From Nelumbo lutea (lineage: Eukaryota; Streptophyta; Magnoliopsida; Proteales; Nelumbonaceae): DNA of 64,000 nt. The position numbers and the translations under genes are program-made. The stretch spans positions 210,379,848 through 210,443,847 of the forward strand of contig JAKGHH010000001.1 of assembly GCA_022828595.1 (NCBI GenBank). Direction: 5' to 3'. Below are positions 20,385 through 32,099 of this stretch, piece by piece (position 1 is the first letter of the stretch; each line of letters starts with the position of its first letter). The notes beneath the pieces were generated by a model. That model did not search any database, was not told the origin of the DNA, and saw only the letters and a program-made list of their open reading frames with translations.

Positions 20385-21534
20385 TCATCCCATCTGTGCA
20401 TGTATCTTCTTCCCTTGTTCGACCTGCTTTCTCCAATCTCTCGTTCTAGTCGTCAAGATGGATCCCAGTGAAAAGATTACAGTAGCCAGAACTAGTACAG
20501 CTGATCCGGCATAAACTCCGGCCCTGACGACGTAGCAGTCTCCGTCCAGCCACCCTTCGCCATACGGCTGCCTCTGGCTTATACTTGTAGCCCCACCCAA
20601 TAAGATCATTGCAAGTATAAAGCTGATCCTGTTGATCAAATTCAAACCAATATAATATTCTTAGAACATGGCCCCATGTGGTAGTACTATTGGCCACGAA
20701 ACACTAACAAAGAAAATGGAGGGCCCAGATGATGAAAATTGTTTTATCACTACAACTGGTTTGGCCAGACAAGGCCAACTCACAAAGCCATTTTCTAAGG
20801 ATAGTACTTATCCATGGTTCCACCTATTTGATGATTGGTCCAATACATGAGTCAGACGCTATGAATTAAAACATAACAACTTTATCAGATGGTCAGGATT
20901 ATACCATCAATGAGGTTTGTGAGCTGGCCATGACTGATCTAAAAGCTGCTCATGGATTTCAAAAATCTTGGGTGCTATGGTGGGCCAATATATCCTTGCC
21001 ATTGATCAAAAGCTTTGTAGAAAATCAAAAGTTGGTGAGAACTGGAAAAGAATTGACTACCTACCAAGAGAGAACCAGCAAAGCGATTGCAATTTTTGGT
21101 TTTCTGGGCTTGAACCCGGTTTTCTTCTCTCTTGAGCAGAATTGCATGCCGATGGCAGTGTTCCCGGCGATCTGAACCACCAAGAGACAGACCAAAGCTG
21201 CGAGTCCGAGCCCAAAGGCTGGGCTAGCTGGAAGGTAGCATAACTTTCCATCCAATTTGATATCCCTGACCTTCAAAAAAGCAACCCAATAAACAGCCCC
21301 AGCGAAATCATCAGGAATATGGAACAATTTCTCTGAGCCATCAAATGCAGGGCAGACATGAAAAAGCAGGAATCTAACATGTACGCTACTATTGCGTATA
21401 AATGAAGAACTCATGGAACAGCACCTTACCTTTGTTCTCTTCACCTCGGCGGCAATACATGTGGAGAAGGTAACCAGGCCGAGGAAGACAATGGTTGAGC
21501 AGATTATCACGAACCCATGTCGTTGTTCCTCCAT
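20385..21534 (-). CDS. DUF1218 membrane protein (MODIFYING WALL LIGNIN type)
   Basis: Exons on the minus strand: 21534-21430, 21270-21065 and 20628-20385, joined with GT-AG borders (phase 0, then a split Trp codon), giving 184 aa. Exon 1 has MEEQRHG and a first hydrophobic helix (about residues 8-29). Exon 2 has the family block DIKLDGKLCYLPASPAFGLG and a second helix. Exon 3 contains GGATSISQRQPYGEGWLDGD, then CYVVRAGVYAGSAVLVLAT with further helices and a basic tail. Length, four hydrophobic segments and the conserved Cys residues fit DUF1218. Known members (MWL1/MWL2 in Arabidopsis) affect lignin in secondary walls, but most have no assigned role and no catalytic residues are known. No defect was seen. 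Confidence 0.87.
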
Positions 21535-22769
21535 TGGAGACCGAATTTCCTATCTGCAGCAGAGCCCGGAGAAGCCTTGGGAGTTCCCCAATTGAATAAA
21601 CAGAAAAAGCTTGGAGCTTACTCAAGGGAAAGAAAGATATGGAGGTCTCCCTTCGGGATCTTTTCCGTTGTGGTTCTCGAGACTTTCTTCCAAAGTCTTT
21701 CATAATTGCTTGGAAGGGGAGATACCATTCCAACTGTACTTAGACGATATAGAACATCTGATGAAGCTTGGGATTTCATCTTGCCTGATCTCATCTAAGC
21801 AGTCTCATCTCCATTGACAAGGAGCTCGTCAACTACTACAAGGTTCCCAATCGTTTTAGATAGTAAATAAATAATACAAATAGAAAGATTAGTTTAGTCT
21901 ACAAAGCAAGGTGATATTCCTCCTAGATGGAATTCTGGGTTGTGGATATATATAAAAACTACAAATGGGTTCCTTCTTTAATTAATCAAAGCATTAGAGA
22001 TCGAGGATGAATGGTCCCAACAGCATCAAGAGCTTTAAGACTCAATGGCTTATGGGATATTTTTCGTTACAGAAATACATGGTGGGTGGCCAATCCACTT
22101 TTGTTTATTGGAGGGGATTTGGTTGATTATTTTGGAGTTCATGATTCTTCCAGGAAAGTTCCAAACAACCAAATTCTTGTGTTTGGATTCTGGGGGTGTA
22201 GGGTCCATGCAAGACGACGTGTGGATAGGTAGCTTCAAACTGAATCAGACCCAGATTGTGTCACAGACTTGGACAAACAAAATGAGGATAAAAATGAGTC
22301 ACGTACCTTGTTTAGGGGAATGGTGGGTAAGTTTTAGCTGGTGCAATTTAGGTCGGGTTAGTCCGAAGTCCGAACCCAATCCAAAGGTGAGTTAGGTTGA
22401 AGGCCTCTCTCTGTTAAGGCAAGGATTGAAAATATGAATCCAATTTTAACTTCAGGTTGTATTTCAGTATTTGGGTTGAGGCTCCGGACAACCTGATTCG
22501 GCTTTGAACTCGTTTAGCAGAACTTGATACATTTATTATGTTTATTCACTTTTGTGTTAGGGCAATTTTTATGAGATGCTGGAACGGTACGATCCCAGAA
22601 GAACTTTTGTATTGGGCCAACCTAACCTCAATACAACCTGATCCCATCCATTCAATAGGGTTGACGTCAACCGCAAGCACCTGACCCAGCATGGTTGAAC
22701 CCTTAGTAAATTTCATTTTCATTCAATGATGATTTTCAAGTGGTCCATTAAGCAAAAACTTTAGAAAAT
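21535..22769. other. Upstream region of DUF1218 gene; old repeat-like sequence
   Basis: This must hold the promoter of the minus-strand DUF1218 gene, but no clear TATA box or cis element could be assigned. From about 22340 to 22720 short aacctgac and gggttg-type motifs recur, as in degraded plant repeats. Nothing coding was recognised. Confidence 0.4.
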
Positions 22770-23160
22770 TCAATAGTCGAATTCGATCCGATATCCGACG
22801 GATATTAAAAATTAATATCCGAATTCAAATTCGATTAAATATTTAAATATTCGATTTGATTAATTAATTACTTTAGATAATTAAAAAATATATAAAATAA
22901 ATATTTTATTGATATAAAGTATATAAATATATAAATTATTTATGTAACTTAATTATTATATATAAATTATATAAAATATTTTATATATTATATATAAGAA
23001 TTAAATAATTGGTCGAATTCAGATATTTATTGAATCGAATCAGGTCATATCTGAATTCGAATCCGATTAACTATTTGGTATGAATTATCCAAATTCGATT
23101 CAATTATGCTGAATATCAAAATCGAAATTGGATTTTCGAATACCATTTACACCCTAATTA
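22770..23160. repeat. AT-rich palindromic repeat (aattcgat / gatatccg motifs)
   Basis: The stretch is built from repeated aattcga, tcgaatt, atatccga and long taatta/atataa tracts, and the two halves are rich in mutual inverse complements. The right end reads ccatttacaccctaatt, whose complement begins gggtgtaaatgg, a common end of small plant transposons. The left end has no matching terminus, so the copy looks truncated. Confidence 0.45.
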
Positions 23161-23284
23161 CAAATCAAAACATAAATGCCTATTTCATATTTTAAATTTC
23201 TTCATTAATAAATGTTGCTAAAAATCTATTAATTATTATTTTATCACTAGTATCTAAACCCATGCAATGCATGAACTTATAGAA

Positions 23285-23735
23285 GTTAGGTTTATGTTGG
23301 CAAATTTTGGTTTTTGATTTAATTTGGGTTTAGGCTAGGGTCCATATTTAGAGTTAGGCAGAAGTTAGGTTTTGCATGGCTGATTTAGATTTTTGGTGTC
23401 AATTTGAGTTTAGGCTAAGGTCCATATTTAGAGCTAGGCAGAAGTTGGGTTTTTGGTGGGCAAATTTAGATTTTTGTCATCAATTTGGTTTAGGATTTGA
23501 TTGGAAAATTCAGGTTTTTTGTGTCAATCTGGGTTTAGGATAATGCCTATATTTAGAGTTGGGCACAATAAGTTAAGTTCTGATTGTCAAATTCAGGTTT
23601 TTGGTGTCACTTTGGGTTTAGGATAAGGTCTATATTTAGAGTTGGGCACAATAAGTTAGGTTCTGATTGTCAAATTCAGGTTTTTGGTGTCAATTGGTTT
23701 AGGCTATAAGGTCCATATTTAGAGTTGGTCATGAA
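23285..23735. repeat. Degenerate tandem repeat, unit about 80-86 bp
   Basis: The marker (c)tatatttagag recurs at about 23341, 23421, 23546, 23629 and 23712, that is at spacings near 80, 125, 83 and 83. Each unit also contains gttaggtt, a caaattcaggttttt-like block, ggtgtcaatttg and gggtttagg. The 125-base interval contains an extra partial unit. No open frame runs through it. Confidence 0.75.
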
Positions 23736-24154
23736 TTATCCTTTAACTTAATTAACTGAATCCATCTAATTTATTGAGAGAAAAAGGGTTGAGATTTGAC
23801 AGAAAGAGAGAGAAAAAGAGTTTTAAGAATGAGAGAATAATGATTGACTTTATCAAAGACAATTGAGATTCGTGAGGTTTTTATTTTGACATTCTATATT
23901 CTTAATCATTTAATTTAAAAATAAATAACCACGTGTGTGTGAAATGAAAGGATAAAGAGGTTTGGGTGAGTTGTTGTTCAAAAATGTATTTTTTAAGGGA
24001 AAAAATGAAGTAATAGTGGTTAAACAAAGTTTTTATATATTTTTAGCTCTTTAAATACAAATTAGTAGCAAAAATGATTTTTTTTTCTTTTTTAGTTATT
24101 GAGCTTCAAATTATTCCTTTTTTATATAGCTTATATATTATTATATACATAAAC

Positions 24155-24300
24155 CAACTGTTAGTGGCTTAGTCGGTAGATACTTTCCCTTCTTTGGCTA
24201 GTTGTAGTTAGAGACTTGAGATCAAATCCCATTGCCACTAGGGTTGGGGGATGTTTACCCCCATTGTATAGCCCTATAAAGCATTAAAGCCAAAAAAATG
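24155..24300 (+). mobile_element. tRNA-derived SINE candidate
   Basis: A box-A-like tagtggcttagtcggtaga (24162-24180) is followed about 56 bases later by a box-B-like gagatcaaatccc (24218-24230), and the piece ends in an A run near 24291-24297. This is the layout of a pol III SINE promoter. The fold of a functional tRNA is not present. The family was not recognised. Confidence 0.45.
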
Positions 24301-24712
24301 TGCTTACCATGAGACCCATAACCAAGTTAAGAAAACAATTTCAAAATTGAACTAATGAACCAAAGGCTCATGTTAAGTGTTTACTTACTGTATTTTATTG
24401 TTGAACTAGAACAATTCATGAAACAAATCTACACTGAATTAATAAAAAAGAGAAAAACCTAATAAACCATGGAAAGTAGCAATTAATGGTTTCTTTAGAC
24501 TTTCATAGAAAAAGAAGATTGGTTCACCCCATAAAATTAGTTTAAGTCCAAGTTAGGTTTCGTATTTAGAATTGGTCCTAAACCTAACCCAATCCCTCTA
24601 ATTTATACCCCTACTTTATTAAAGACAACCAAAAGGAATCAATAGAAAGTTAAGAAGAAAGGAGGGATTTAATGGGGAGAGGAGATATTTGTGACAAACA
24701 TTGACTATCAAG

Positions 24713-24713
<1 letters not shown>

Positions 24714-24776
<63 letters not shown>
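24714..24776. repeat. (GT)n(GA)n compound microsatellite
   Basis: A GT run of about ten units passes directly into a GA run of more than twenty units. Confidence 0.95.
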
Positions 24777-24779
<3 letters not shown>

Positions 24780-25167
24780 TTTAAGAATGATCTTATTAGA
24801 GAGTCAAGATGGATTTTATAAGAGACAATGAAGACCTATGTGGGTTTGACTTGCTATATTTTTAATAATTTCATTTAATATGAGCTATGTAGTAAATGAT
24901 ATAAAAGTTATATATATATATATATACTACTTATAAAAGTGTGAATGAGGAGGTATTGACTTCTGGAAATTTTCTTTACTAAAATACCCATCCTCTTGAA
25001 TTTAATTCATCTCTATTAAAATGGCATAAAATGTAATTAAAAGAATACCATAAGTACATTAATTACCTCTCATTAAGTATTCTTAAATTTAAGTCATTAA
25101 ATAAATCACATTCTCTCTCATTGAATCCAACATTTATACTTTTGCTTATCATCATTAAATTCCACTA

Positions 25168-25294
25168 GGCTGTGTTTGGTTTTAGGAAAAGGTAGGGAAA
25201 GGAGGTGAAGTGTAGGTAAACCTTTACAAACCTTGTATAGGTTTCCCTATGTTTCCCTTCTTTCCCTACCTTTTCCTTCAAACCAAACATATCC
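25168..25294. mobile_element. Small MITE (Tourist/Harbinger-like candidate)
   Basis: The 127-bp piece starts ggctgtgtttggtt and its end, read in reverse, starts ggatatgtttggtt; both arms continue with ggaaaaggtagggaaag and a taggtaaacct/tagggaaacct block, so the element folds into a hairpin. cta stands on both sides (25165-25167 and 25295-25297), a 3-bp duplication as in PIF/Harbinger elements. It has no coding capacity. Confidence 0.7.
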
Positions 25295-25299
25295 CTAAT

Positions 25300-27070
25300 A
25301 AATCCATACACAATAATTATTAATATAATGAAATTTTATATTTTTAAAATAAACATAGAAATGAAATCATATTTTTCATCCAGGTGGTGGGTAAGTAGTT
25401 CAACCATTTGGATGAAATGGATAATTTCATGATGCCATAAATAAATAATACAAATTTAGAAAATAAAAAATACATTTATTTATCATTATTAAATTCCACT
25501 AATAAATCCAAACACAATAATTATTAATAGAATAAAGTATATTTTAAAATAAACCTAGAAATGAAATCATATTTGCCATTTAGGTCATGGGTAATTACTT
25601 CAACCATTTGAGTCAAATGGATAATTTCATGGTGCCATAAATAAATAATACAAATTTAAAAGTATAAAAATATAAAAAATATAGAAAAAATGAAACTCTG
25701 ATAAAATAAGTATGACAGAATAGACATAACTTTAAAATAAGTATGATAAAATAAATGAGAAATTAAGTATGATAAAATAGATATAATATTATTATTATTT
25801 ATTTGTCATATTAAAAAATAAATATGATAAAATAGACATAATTTTATTACTGATGGACAAAAAATATGCAATTTAAAACCGATGGAAAATTAAGCCATCT
25901 TTCTATCTAGGGGTTGGGTTAGTGGTTCAACCTTTCAAGTCAAATAGGTTAACCCATGACATATAATTAAAAATAAAATTTTTAAAATAGAATCTATACT
26001 ACTTTAGAAAGTGTGAATGGCCTCAAGAATATTTTTGGATTTTTTTAGGACAAAATTTACCCCTTTATATTTAAATTTATTGATAAAAATAAGGGCAAAT
26101 AGGGTAATTGGTTATTGACATTAAATGAGTTTAAAAGAGGAAATTTTAAGATATTCAATTCATTCAATTCCATCTCATTAAATCCAACATTTAAGTTATT
26201 AACTTGCATTCATGTTCGTTGAATCATATATTTAAGTCATTTTTGTTTATTCTCAAGTTCTCATTATTATGTTCTGTTAATTAATTTCATACTTAATAAA
26301 TTAATAATTCCAATAACATAAAAGCTTATACTTTTAATATCTACTTATTTTTAACATGCATATTAAATAATAATAAGTATGATAAATAAGAAATATTTTT
26401 ATTAATGATGGAAATGGAATGTAAAATTTAATTGGAAGTAAAAATAGTTTCCTATTCTCTCTCATTATATCCTATATTTAAGATATATTTTTTTCATCAT
26501 TGAATTCTTGTATTGAAATCCACAATATTAACGTTAATAGTATAAAAATAAATATTTTGAAAAGTAATTTAAAAACAAAGCCATTTGCTTCCCTCCTGGT
26601 GGTGGGTAAGCAATTCAGCCATTTGAGGTCAAATGGGTTAATAAATAACACCATAATTAAATAATAAAAGATTAAAACCAATAAGTATAAAATATAAGAA
26701 GTGTTTTTATTAATGATGAGAATGGGATGCCAAATTTAAAATCTACCTAAAAATTAAATGATGTCATAGTCAAATAATAAAATTTTGAAAAATAGAAAAT
26801 TCAAAGAATCACAGAAATAAAAAAAAATAGAGAAAATTTTGGGCACATATCTAAGGTTATATATTTATAAAAATAAAATATTGGGTACATATATAATATT
26901 ATGCATTCATTATATTGGACAAAAATAAGTATTATAGATAAGAAATAATTTTATCAATGATAGAAATGTAATGCAAAATTTAATATCAACCTAGAAATCA
27001 AACTATTTTTCTTTTTGGGTGGTGGGTTAGTGGCTTGGATCAAATGATATCATAGGCAAACAAAAATTAA
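25300..27070. repeat. Diverged array of an AT-rich module (period near 200 bp in the best pair)
   Basis: The module contains atgaaatcatattt, ggtggtgggtaagtagttca, accatttg..tcaaatgg and ataatttcatgatgccataa. The best two copies are at about 25300-25475 and 25500-25670, exactly 200 bases apart. More diverged copies of the ggtgggt..gtt(c/a)a core lie at about 25905, 26590 and 27015, and a further one beyond the MULE at about 32650. The MULE therefore landed inside this array. Confidence 0.6.
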
Positions 27071-27113
27071 GTTTGATAAGTAGAAATTATTTATATAATG
27101 TAAATAAAAAATA

Positions 27114-27122
27114 TAATTTAAA
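27114..27122. repeat. 9-bp target duplication, left, of MULE-like element
   Basis: taatttaaa here equals taatttaaa at 32621-32629. The duplications directly abut the inverted termini that start gggaaaattatag. Confidence 0.85.
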
Positions 27123-27312
27123 GGGAAAATTATAGTAAAAGTCGGTTGTACATTTAAAATTAGGTTGCAAGTTGGTCTAGAAACCAACAAAATTCAAACA
27201 ACCTATAACAAAAATAGGTTTTTAGTTTCTCTCCTGCTCCCTCTATCTCTCGATCTCCCTCCCTTCTTTCTCACTCTCACAGTCATCTCTCTATCTCATA
27301 CTCCTTCTATCA

Positions 27313-27350
27313 CACACACACACACACACATACACACACACACACACACA
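27313..27350. repeat. (CA)n microsatellite in MULE left arm
   Basis: A cacaca run broken once by a T, inside the pyrimidine-rich part of the arm. Confidence 0.9.
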
Positions 27351-27654
27351 TTCTCCCTCAATCTCTATCATTCTCCCACTCCTTATCTTGTTCTTTTTTT
27401 TTTTTTTTAATTTTCTTACAAACTTATATAATATTAATCAAATAGTATAAAAAAACTAAAGGGACCAATCACTTGTACAATCAACTTATAAATTCTATCA
27501 AGTTGGTGTAAATTTCTTAGCCAAGAGTTTCTTATGAATTTTCATCAAATTGGTGTAATGATTTTTGAACCATACCAAATTTGGTCTCATGTTCTTTTAT
27601 ACGGCTTGATTAAAAGGCTCTTGTGTGAAAGACAAATTAAGCAGCTTGAATGTT

Positions 27655-27821
27655 CGACTGCTATGGTATATTTATATACAATGTTGAGGTTGTTACATTT
27701 GAATTCAAACTACAAAAAGATAGGAGATTATAACATATAAGATTATCTATAGAAGCAAGAAAACAAGGATGAGAACTGCCCATTGTCTATCCAGAGTTCT
27801 GGATGGAGTGGACTTTATTAC
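27655..27821 (-). repeat. Copia 3' LTR
   Basis: It matches 31932-32099 over its whole length with roughly a dozen differences, including shared ggtatatttatatacaatg, a TATA-like stretch, and ccagagttctggatggagtg. It follows the purine tract and RNase H end of the minus-strand element. Confidence 0.75.
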
Positions 27822-27841
27822 CCCCTCTCAATCTGATAGGG

Positions 27842-29210
27842 CTAAGGCACAACACTCAGTTTGGATCGGAGCTCAATGAAGCAAGGTGATGGCAGTGGTT
27901 TGGTGAGGATATCCGCCAGCTGATTGTGAGTAGGAACAAACTGAACATCAATTACTTTTTGGGCAAGATTTTCTCGAATAAAGTGAATGTCCATTTTGAT
28001 ATGTTTGGTGCGGGAGTGATGAATCAAATTCAAAGCAAGGATTTTGGCATCGAGATTGTCTATCCATATGGTGGGAGGAGATGAGAGAGGAACACCTAGC
28101 CCTTGAAGCAACATACGAAGCCAAGTAACTTCAGTAGTGGTAGCAGCTAAGCTCCTGTACTTAGACTCAGTGGAGGACCTGTTGATTGCTTTTTAAAAGA
28201 CCAGCAGATGAGGTTGGAGCCTAAGAACACATATTGACCACCTTGTGAATGACGATCGATAGGACAGCCGGCCCAGTCAGTGTCTGAGAAGGTAGTGAGA
28301 ATGTGAGAAGATGGACGATAAAGGAGGCCATGAGTGATAGTCCCTTTAAGGTAACGCAAAATGCGTTTTGCAGCGGCCCAATGTTCATCTGTAGGTGCTT
28401 TAAGAAACTGACATATCTTGCTGACTGAGTAAGCTATGTCTGCTTGGGTGAGTGACTGAGTGTTATATATTGCAAGGCACCAACAATACTCTGAAACTGT
28501 GTAGGGTCTGGTAATGGAGTGCCCGGTGATGGAGTGAGTCGAGTTGATGCTACCATGGGAGATGAAACTAGTTTAGCTTTATGCAGCTGAGTCCATTGTA
28601 ACAAATCATGAATGTACTTGTGCTGGCAAATGTGAACACCAGCACTGGTTCTATGGACTTCTAAACCCAAATAGTAATGTGTAGGACCCAAGTCTTTGAT
28701 TGTAAACTAGGTAGATAGTTGCTGAACAAGAGTAGAAATAGCAGTGGAGCTAGAACCCGTAAACAAGATATCATCAACATAGACAAGTAGTAGTGCAGCA
28801 ACACCTCCTAAGTGATAATATAAGAGAGAGGAGTCCACCTTGGACTCAACAAAGCCCAAAGAAAGGAGATAATCTCATAAGCATGTGAACCAGGCCCGTG
28901 GGGCCTGTTTAAGCCCATAAAGAGAGCGATTTAGCTTACAAACATATGTGGGATGGCGAGGATTTGTAAAACCAATAGGTTGCTTCACGAAGACTTCCTC
29001 TTGAAGAATTCCATGGAGGAAAGCATTGTTTACATCCAATTGGCGAATAGACCAGTTGGATGACACAGCAAGGGAGAGGACAGTCTGAATAGTAGTAGGC
29101 TTTACCACATGATTGAAAGTTTCATCATAGTCTAGACCTGCTTCTTGTGAGTATCCTTTTTCTACAAGGCACGCTTTGAAGCGCTCAATAGCTCCATCGA
29201 GTTTCCTTTA
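27842..29210 (-). pseudogene. Copia reverse transcriptase and RNase H
   Basis: Minus-strand blocks in order: VKPTTIQTVLSLAVSSNW and QLDVNNAFLHG (RT start with catalytic Asp, 29108-29020), CKLNRSLYGLKQAPRAW (28930), LLVYVDDILFTGSS (the YVDD box, near 28770), DLGPTHYYLGLEV (28690), the RNase H block DTDWAGCPIDRHSQGGQYVF (28270), and a terminal HNQLADILTKPLPSPC (27900). Stops and frame changes at several joints break it. Domain content is typical; loss of function is plain. Confidence 0.85.
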
Positions 29211-29235
29211 ATCTTAAAAACCCACTCATTGCCAA

Positions 29236-30560
29236 TTATGTTTTTGTCATGTGGCGGTGGCACAAGGGTCCAAGTGCGATTCTCTTGAAGGGCACGGAAT
29301 TCATTGGCCATTGTAAGAACCCATCGAGGATCTTTAGAGGCTTGAGTGTAGGATGTAGGTTTAGTTTCACATAGGGGCTAGCAAGGAGAGCATACTTGGG
29401 ATTAGGTTGAATGATGCCACTATGAGATCGAGTGACCATGGGATGACGGGATGTAGTGGGAGGGTCAACATGGCATGGGTCAGGGGATAAAGCAGGCTCA
29501 ACTGGAGGTGCAGTGAAAGTGGAGGACGTGCTAGGTAATGATTCTGAGGGAATAGGAGAAGTAGGTTGGGTTGAGAGTTATATAGTAGTAGGTGCTGGAC
29601 AGGGAAGTACAATAGGTGGGGCACCAACAACACCACTTTGTAAGGTAGAGGGCTGCGGAGAAGGAGATAGGTGATCAACAAAGAGGAAGTCGAATTCATC
29701 AAAGGTAGCATTCCTGGTTATGTAAATCCGGCTTGTGGGTAGATGAAGACACTTGTAACCTTTGTGTTGGCCACTATAACCCATGAATACAGGACGTGTG
29801 GAGCGTGGTTGTAGCTTGTTTGAATTATAAGGACATAAGTGAGGATAGCAAGCGCACCCAAACACTTTGAGAAATTAGTAGTTCGGAGGTGTGCCAAAGA
29901 GCTGTTGCAAAGGACTTTGCATTTGAATTACTAGTGAAGGAAATCGATTTATAAGATAAACTGCTGTTTCAAAGGCATCAAACTACCGATTTGTAGGCAT
30001 GGAAGCATGAGCCATTAGTGTTAGGCCTGTCTCTACAATGTGTTTGTGCTTGCGTTCAGAGGAACCATTTTGTTCGTGAACATGAGGGCATGATTTTTTA
30101 TGTGTGATTTCTGCTTCACGAAAGAAAGAACGCAGGGGGGAGTACTCAGAACCACCATCGGTTTATAGTATTTTAATTTTGGCACCCAACAGATTTTCCA
30201 CATTTTGCTTGAGTGCAATAAATAAGGAGGGTACTTCAGATTTAGAACGCAAAGGAAAGATCCAAACATATTTACTATAAGAATCAATAAAATGCAAGTA
30301 ATACCGAAATCCCAGAATTGAAGGACACGGGGTAGGACCCCATACATATAAAAAAATAATCTCAAGTGGTGAAGTGATGATAGTCTGACTAAGAAAAAAT
30401 GAAAGGCGATGACTCTTCCCAACTCGACACGCTCGGAAAAATGCTAGAGCTTTATTTGAGATTGGAAGTTGATTACTGGAGAGCACATGTTTGGTAACTT
30501 TGGTGCTGGGATGGCCCAGACGAGGATGCCAAATAGAAGAAGATGTACGCTCTCCTACAA
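29236..30560 (-). pseudogene. Copia integrase
   Basis: The zinc-binding start reads SIWHPRLGHPS (30520), followed by FFRACRVGKSHRLSF (30430). The family has C-x2-C before GKSH, but the first Cys is Phe here. The core follows with FIDSYSKYVWIFPL and frame breaks. The C-terminal part reads MFGCACYPHLCPYNSNKLQP (29865) and SRPVFMGYS-like blocks. The frame is broken by several stops. Intact integrase inserts the cDNA into the genome. Confidence 0.75.
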
Positions 30561-30769
30561 ATGCAGATGGTGCTGAAGGTTTGGAGCAGTAATCTACTTG
30601 TAGCTGATATAATCCACCTTTAACTGGCCCTCGGAATAGAGTTTTCCCTATTAGATTGTCCTTCACACAGAAACCATGAGAATCAAATAAGAAAATGACA
30701 TCATTTTCTTTACAAAACTGGCTAACATAGAGTAAAATTTTAGTGATGTGAGGCACTCATAATAATATG

Positions 30770-30960
30770 TTACTCAATACAAAGGAGCCAGTAGAGGAAT
30801 GAATAACTGAAGAGTCAATATGAGATATTCTCAAACCTGCACCATTACCAACAGGGATCTGATCATCACCGGTGTATTCGTCATGAACTGAGAGATTGCT
30901 GAGATCAGAGGTGAGATGGTGTGTGGCCCCTGAGTCCGAGTACTAGTTCACATCGTGATG
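30770..30960 (-). pseudogene. Copia protease
   Basis: The minus frame reads YSDSGATHHLTSDLSNLSVH, carrying the catalytic DSGA of the Copia aspartic protease, then GDDQIPVGNGAGLRISHI. A stop lies two codons before the block. Confidence 0.75.
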
Positions 30961-31019
30961 TCGAGAATTGGATGCAGTGTAGGCAGAACCTGCTGATTTC
31001 TGATGCGAACGACTAGTGA

Positions 31020-31800
31020 GAGCAAGGTATTTGCAACAAGTAGCAACAATATGTCCGACATAACTGCATAACTAACATACAACATTGTTGTCCTTTTTTT
31101 TATAACTAGTATTATTAGAAGGTGGGTGGCTCTTCTTGGCATTGTAATCCTGTTGTCTTGGCCGAAACCTTTGAAAGTCAAACACATGAGAGTGAGAAAT
31201 AGTATTGGTATTAGAAGAGGTATCCTTAGTCTTCTTTGGTAGATTATTAGAGTTTGTTTCTAAGGAATGTGTACTACGATGCCTCTTTAATCGTTTTTCA
31301 TAGGCCATGAGAAGACTTTGTACATCTATAAGAGTGAATTAATCCATTCTTGTGGTAATAGAGAGAACAAAGTTATCATAATCAGATGGCAAACCACCAA
31401 GTAAATAATGAATCAAATCTGAATCAGACATATTATAATTAGATGCGGAAAGAGAATCAACAAGTCCTTTGATCTTATGAATATAATCATTAGCATTTAG
31501 CTCACCTTTGGTCACATGAGCTAATTCAAGTTTTAGATCATTTATTCTAGCCTTGCTAGTGGAAGAAAAAAGATGGTTAAGAGAATCCCATACCGATTTA
31601 GAAGTGTTGCATCCCACCACCTGGGCAAGGACTGGCTCTGTCATAGAGGATAACAACCAGCTCAAGATTAGCTAGTCTTGTTCTTGCCATGTTGCGTATA
31701 AGGGATTGAGAACCTGTCATTTGTAGAAGTTGTAGAGGAGGATTCCTCAAGATACTGTGATGGACAGGGGAATGAACCGTCAACATAACAAAGGAGTTTG
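31020..31800 (-). pseudogene. Copia gag with zinc knuckle
   Basis: Gag begins near 31786 (MLTVHSPVHHSILRNPPLQL). The core reads VVGCNTSKSVWDSLNHLFSS, then IHKIKGLVDSLSASNYNMSD and LIHYLLGGLPSDYDNFVL (31620-31340), as in UBN2-type gag. A degenerate zinc knuckle (C, stop, x, C, SYVG, H, IVAT, C) lies near 31030-31075. The frame is interrupted by stops. Confidence 0.8.
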
Positions 31801-31931
31801 TAGCCCCGCAATGTTGGAACTACTTATGTAGACCACAAAAGATAATTGGTGCGATCCAGTCGAACTGTGACTAGATTCACAAAGTTGGAGAGTGAAATAG
31901 TATTCACTGGATGAGTTGAAGAGTGACTGAA

Positions 31932-32099
31932 CGACTGCTATGGTATATTTATATACAATGTTGAGGTTGTTACATTTAAATTCAAACTACAAAAAGATAG
32001 GAGATTACAACAGATAAGATTATCTGTAGAAGCAAAAAAAATAGGGATGAGAACTGCCCAACATCTATCCAGAGTTCTGGATGGAGTGAACTCTATTAC
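31932..32099 (-). repeat. Copia 5' LTR
   Basis: Second copy of the repeat at 27655-27821. On the minus strand it lies ahead of gag. Confidence 0.75.

Larger units (their letters stand above)
23736..27113. other. AT-rich intergenic DNA with repeats
   Basis: Very AT-rich, without coding signal. It holds a SINE candidate, a GT/GA microsatellite, a MITE and a series of diverged copies of one AT-rich module (separate entries). Beyond these I see only simple AT sequence. Confidence 0.6.
27655..32099 (-). mobile_element. Ty1/Copia LTR retrotransposon, decayed
   Basis: Direct repeats of about 167 bp at 27655-27821 and 31932-32099 act as LTRs. On the minus strand between them lie, in the Copia order, gag, zinc knuckle, protease, integrase, reverse transcriptase and RNase H. 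A purine tract (complement of 27822-27833) sits just before the 3' LTR. Frames are broken many times. The repeat ends are not TG...CA, and I found neither a clear 5-bp target duplication nor the usual tRNA-Met primer site, so the true LTR borders may be slightly different. It is nested in the MULE-like element. Confidence 0.85.

Noticed and set aside
22011..22395. Two overlapping plus-strand frames of 73 and 116 codons upstream of the DUF1218 gene
   Set aside because: They overlap in different frames, have no recognisable domain and run into repeat-like DNA.
23285..23735. CRISPR-like array
   Set aside because: Units are degenerate over their whole length, there are no unique spacers, and the DNA is plant nuclear.
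24155..24300. Possible tRNA gene
   Set aside because: A/B-box-like motifs are present, but no acceptor stem or anticodon arm can be formed and the spacing is too large. SINE is the better reading.
27645..27660. 5-bp target duplication for the Copia element in the MULE
   Set aside because: Bases outside the two repeats (atgtt on the left, tgatt on the right) do not match well enough to claim it.
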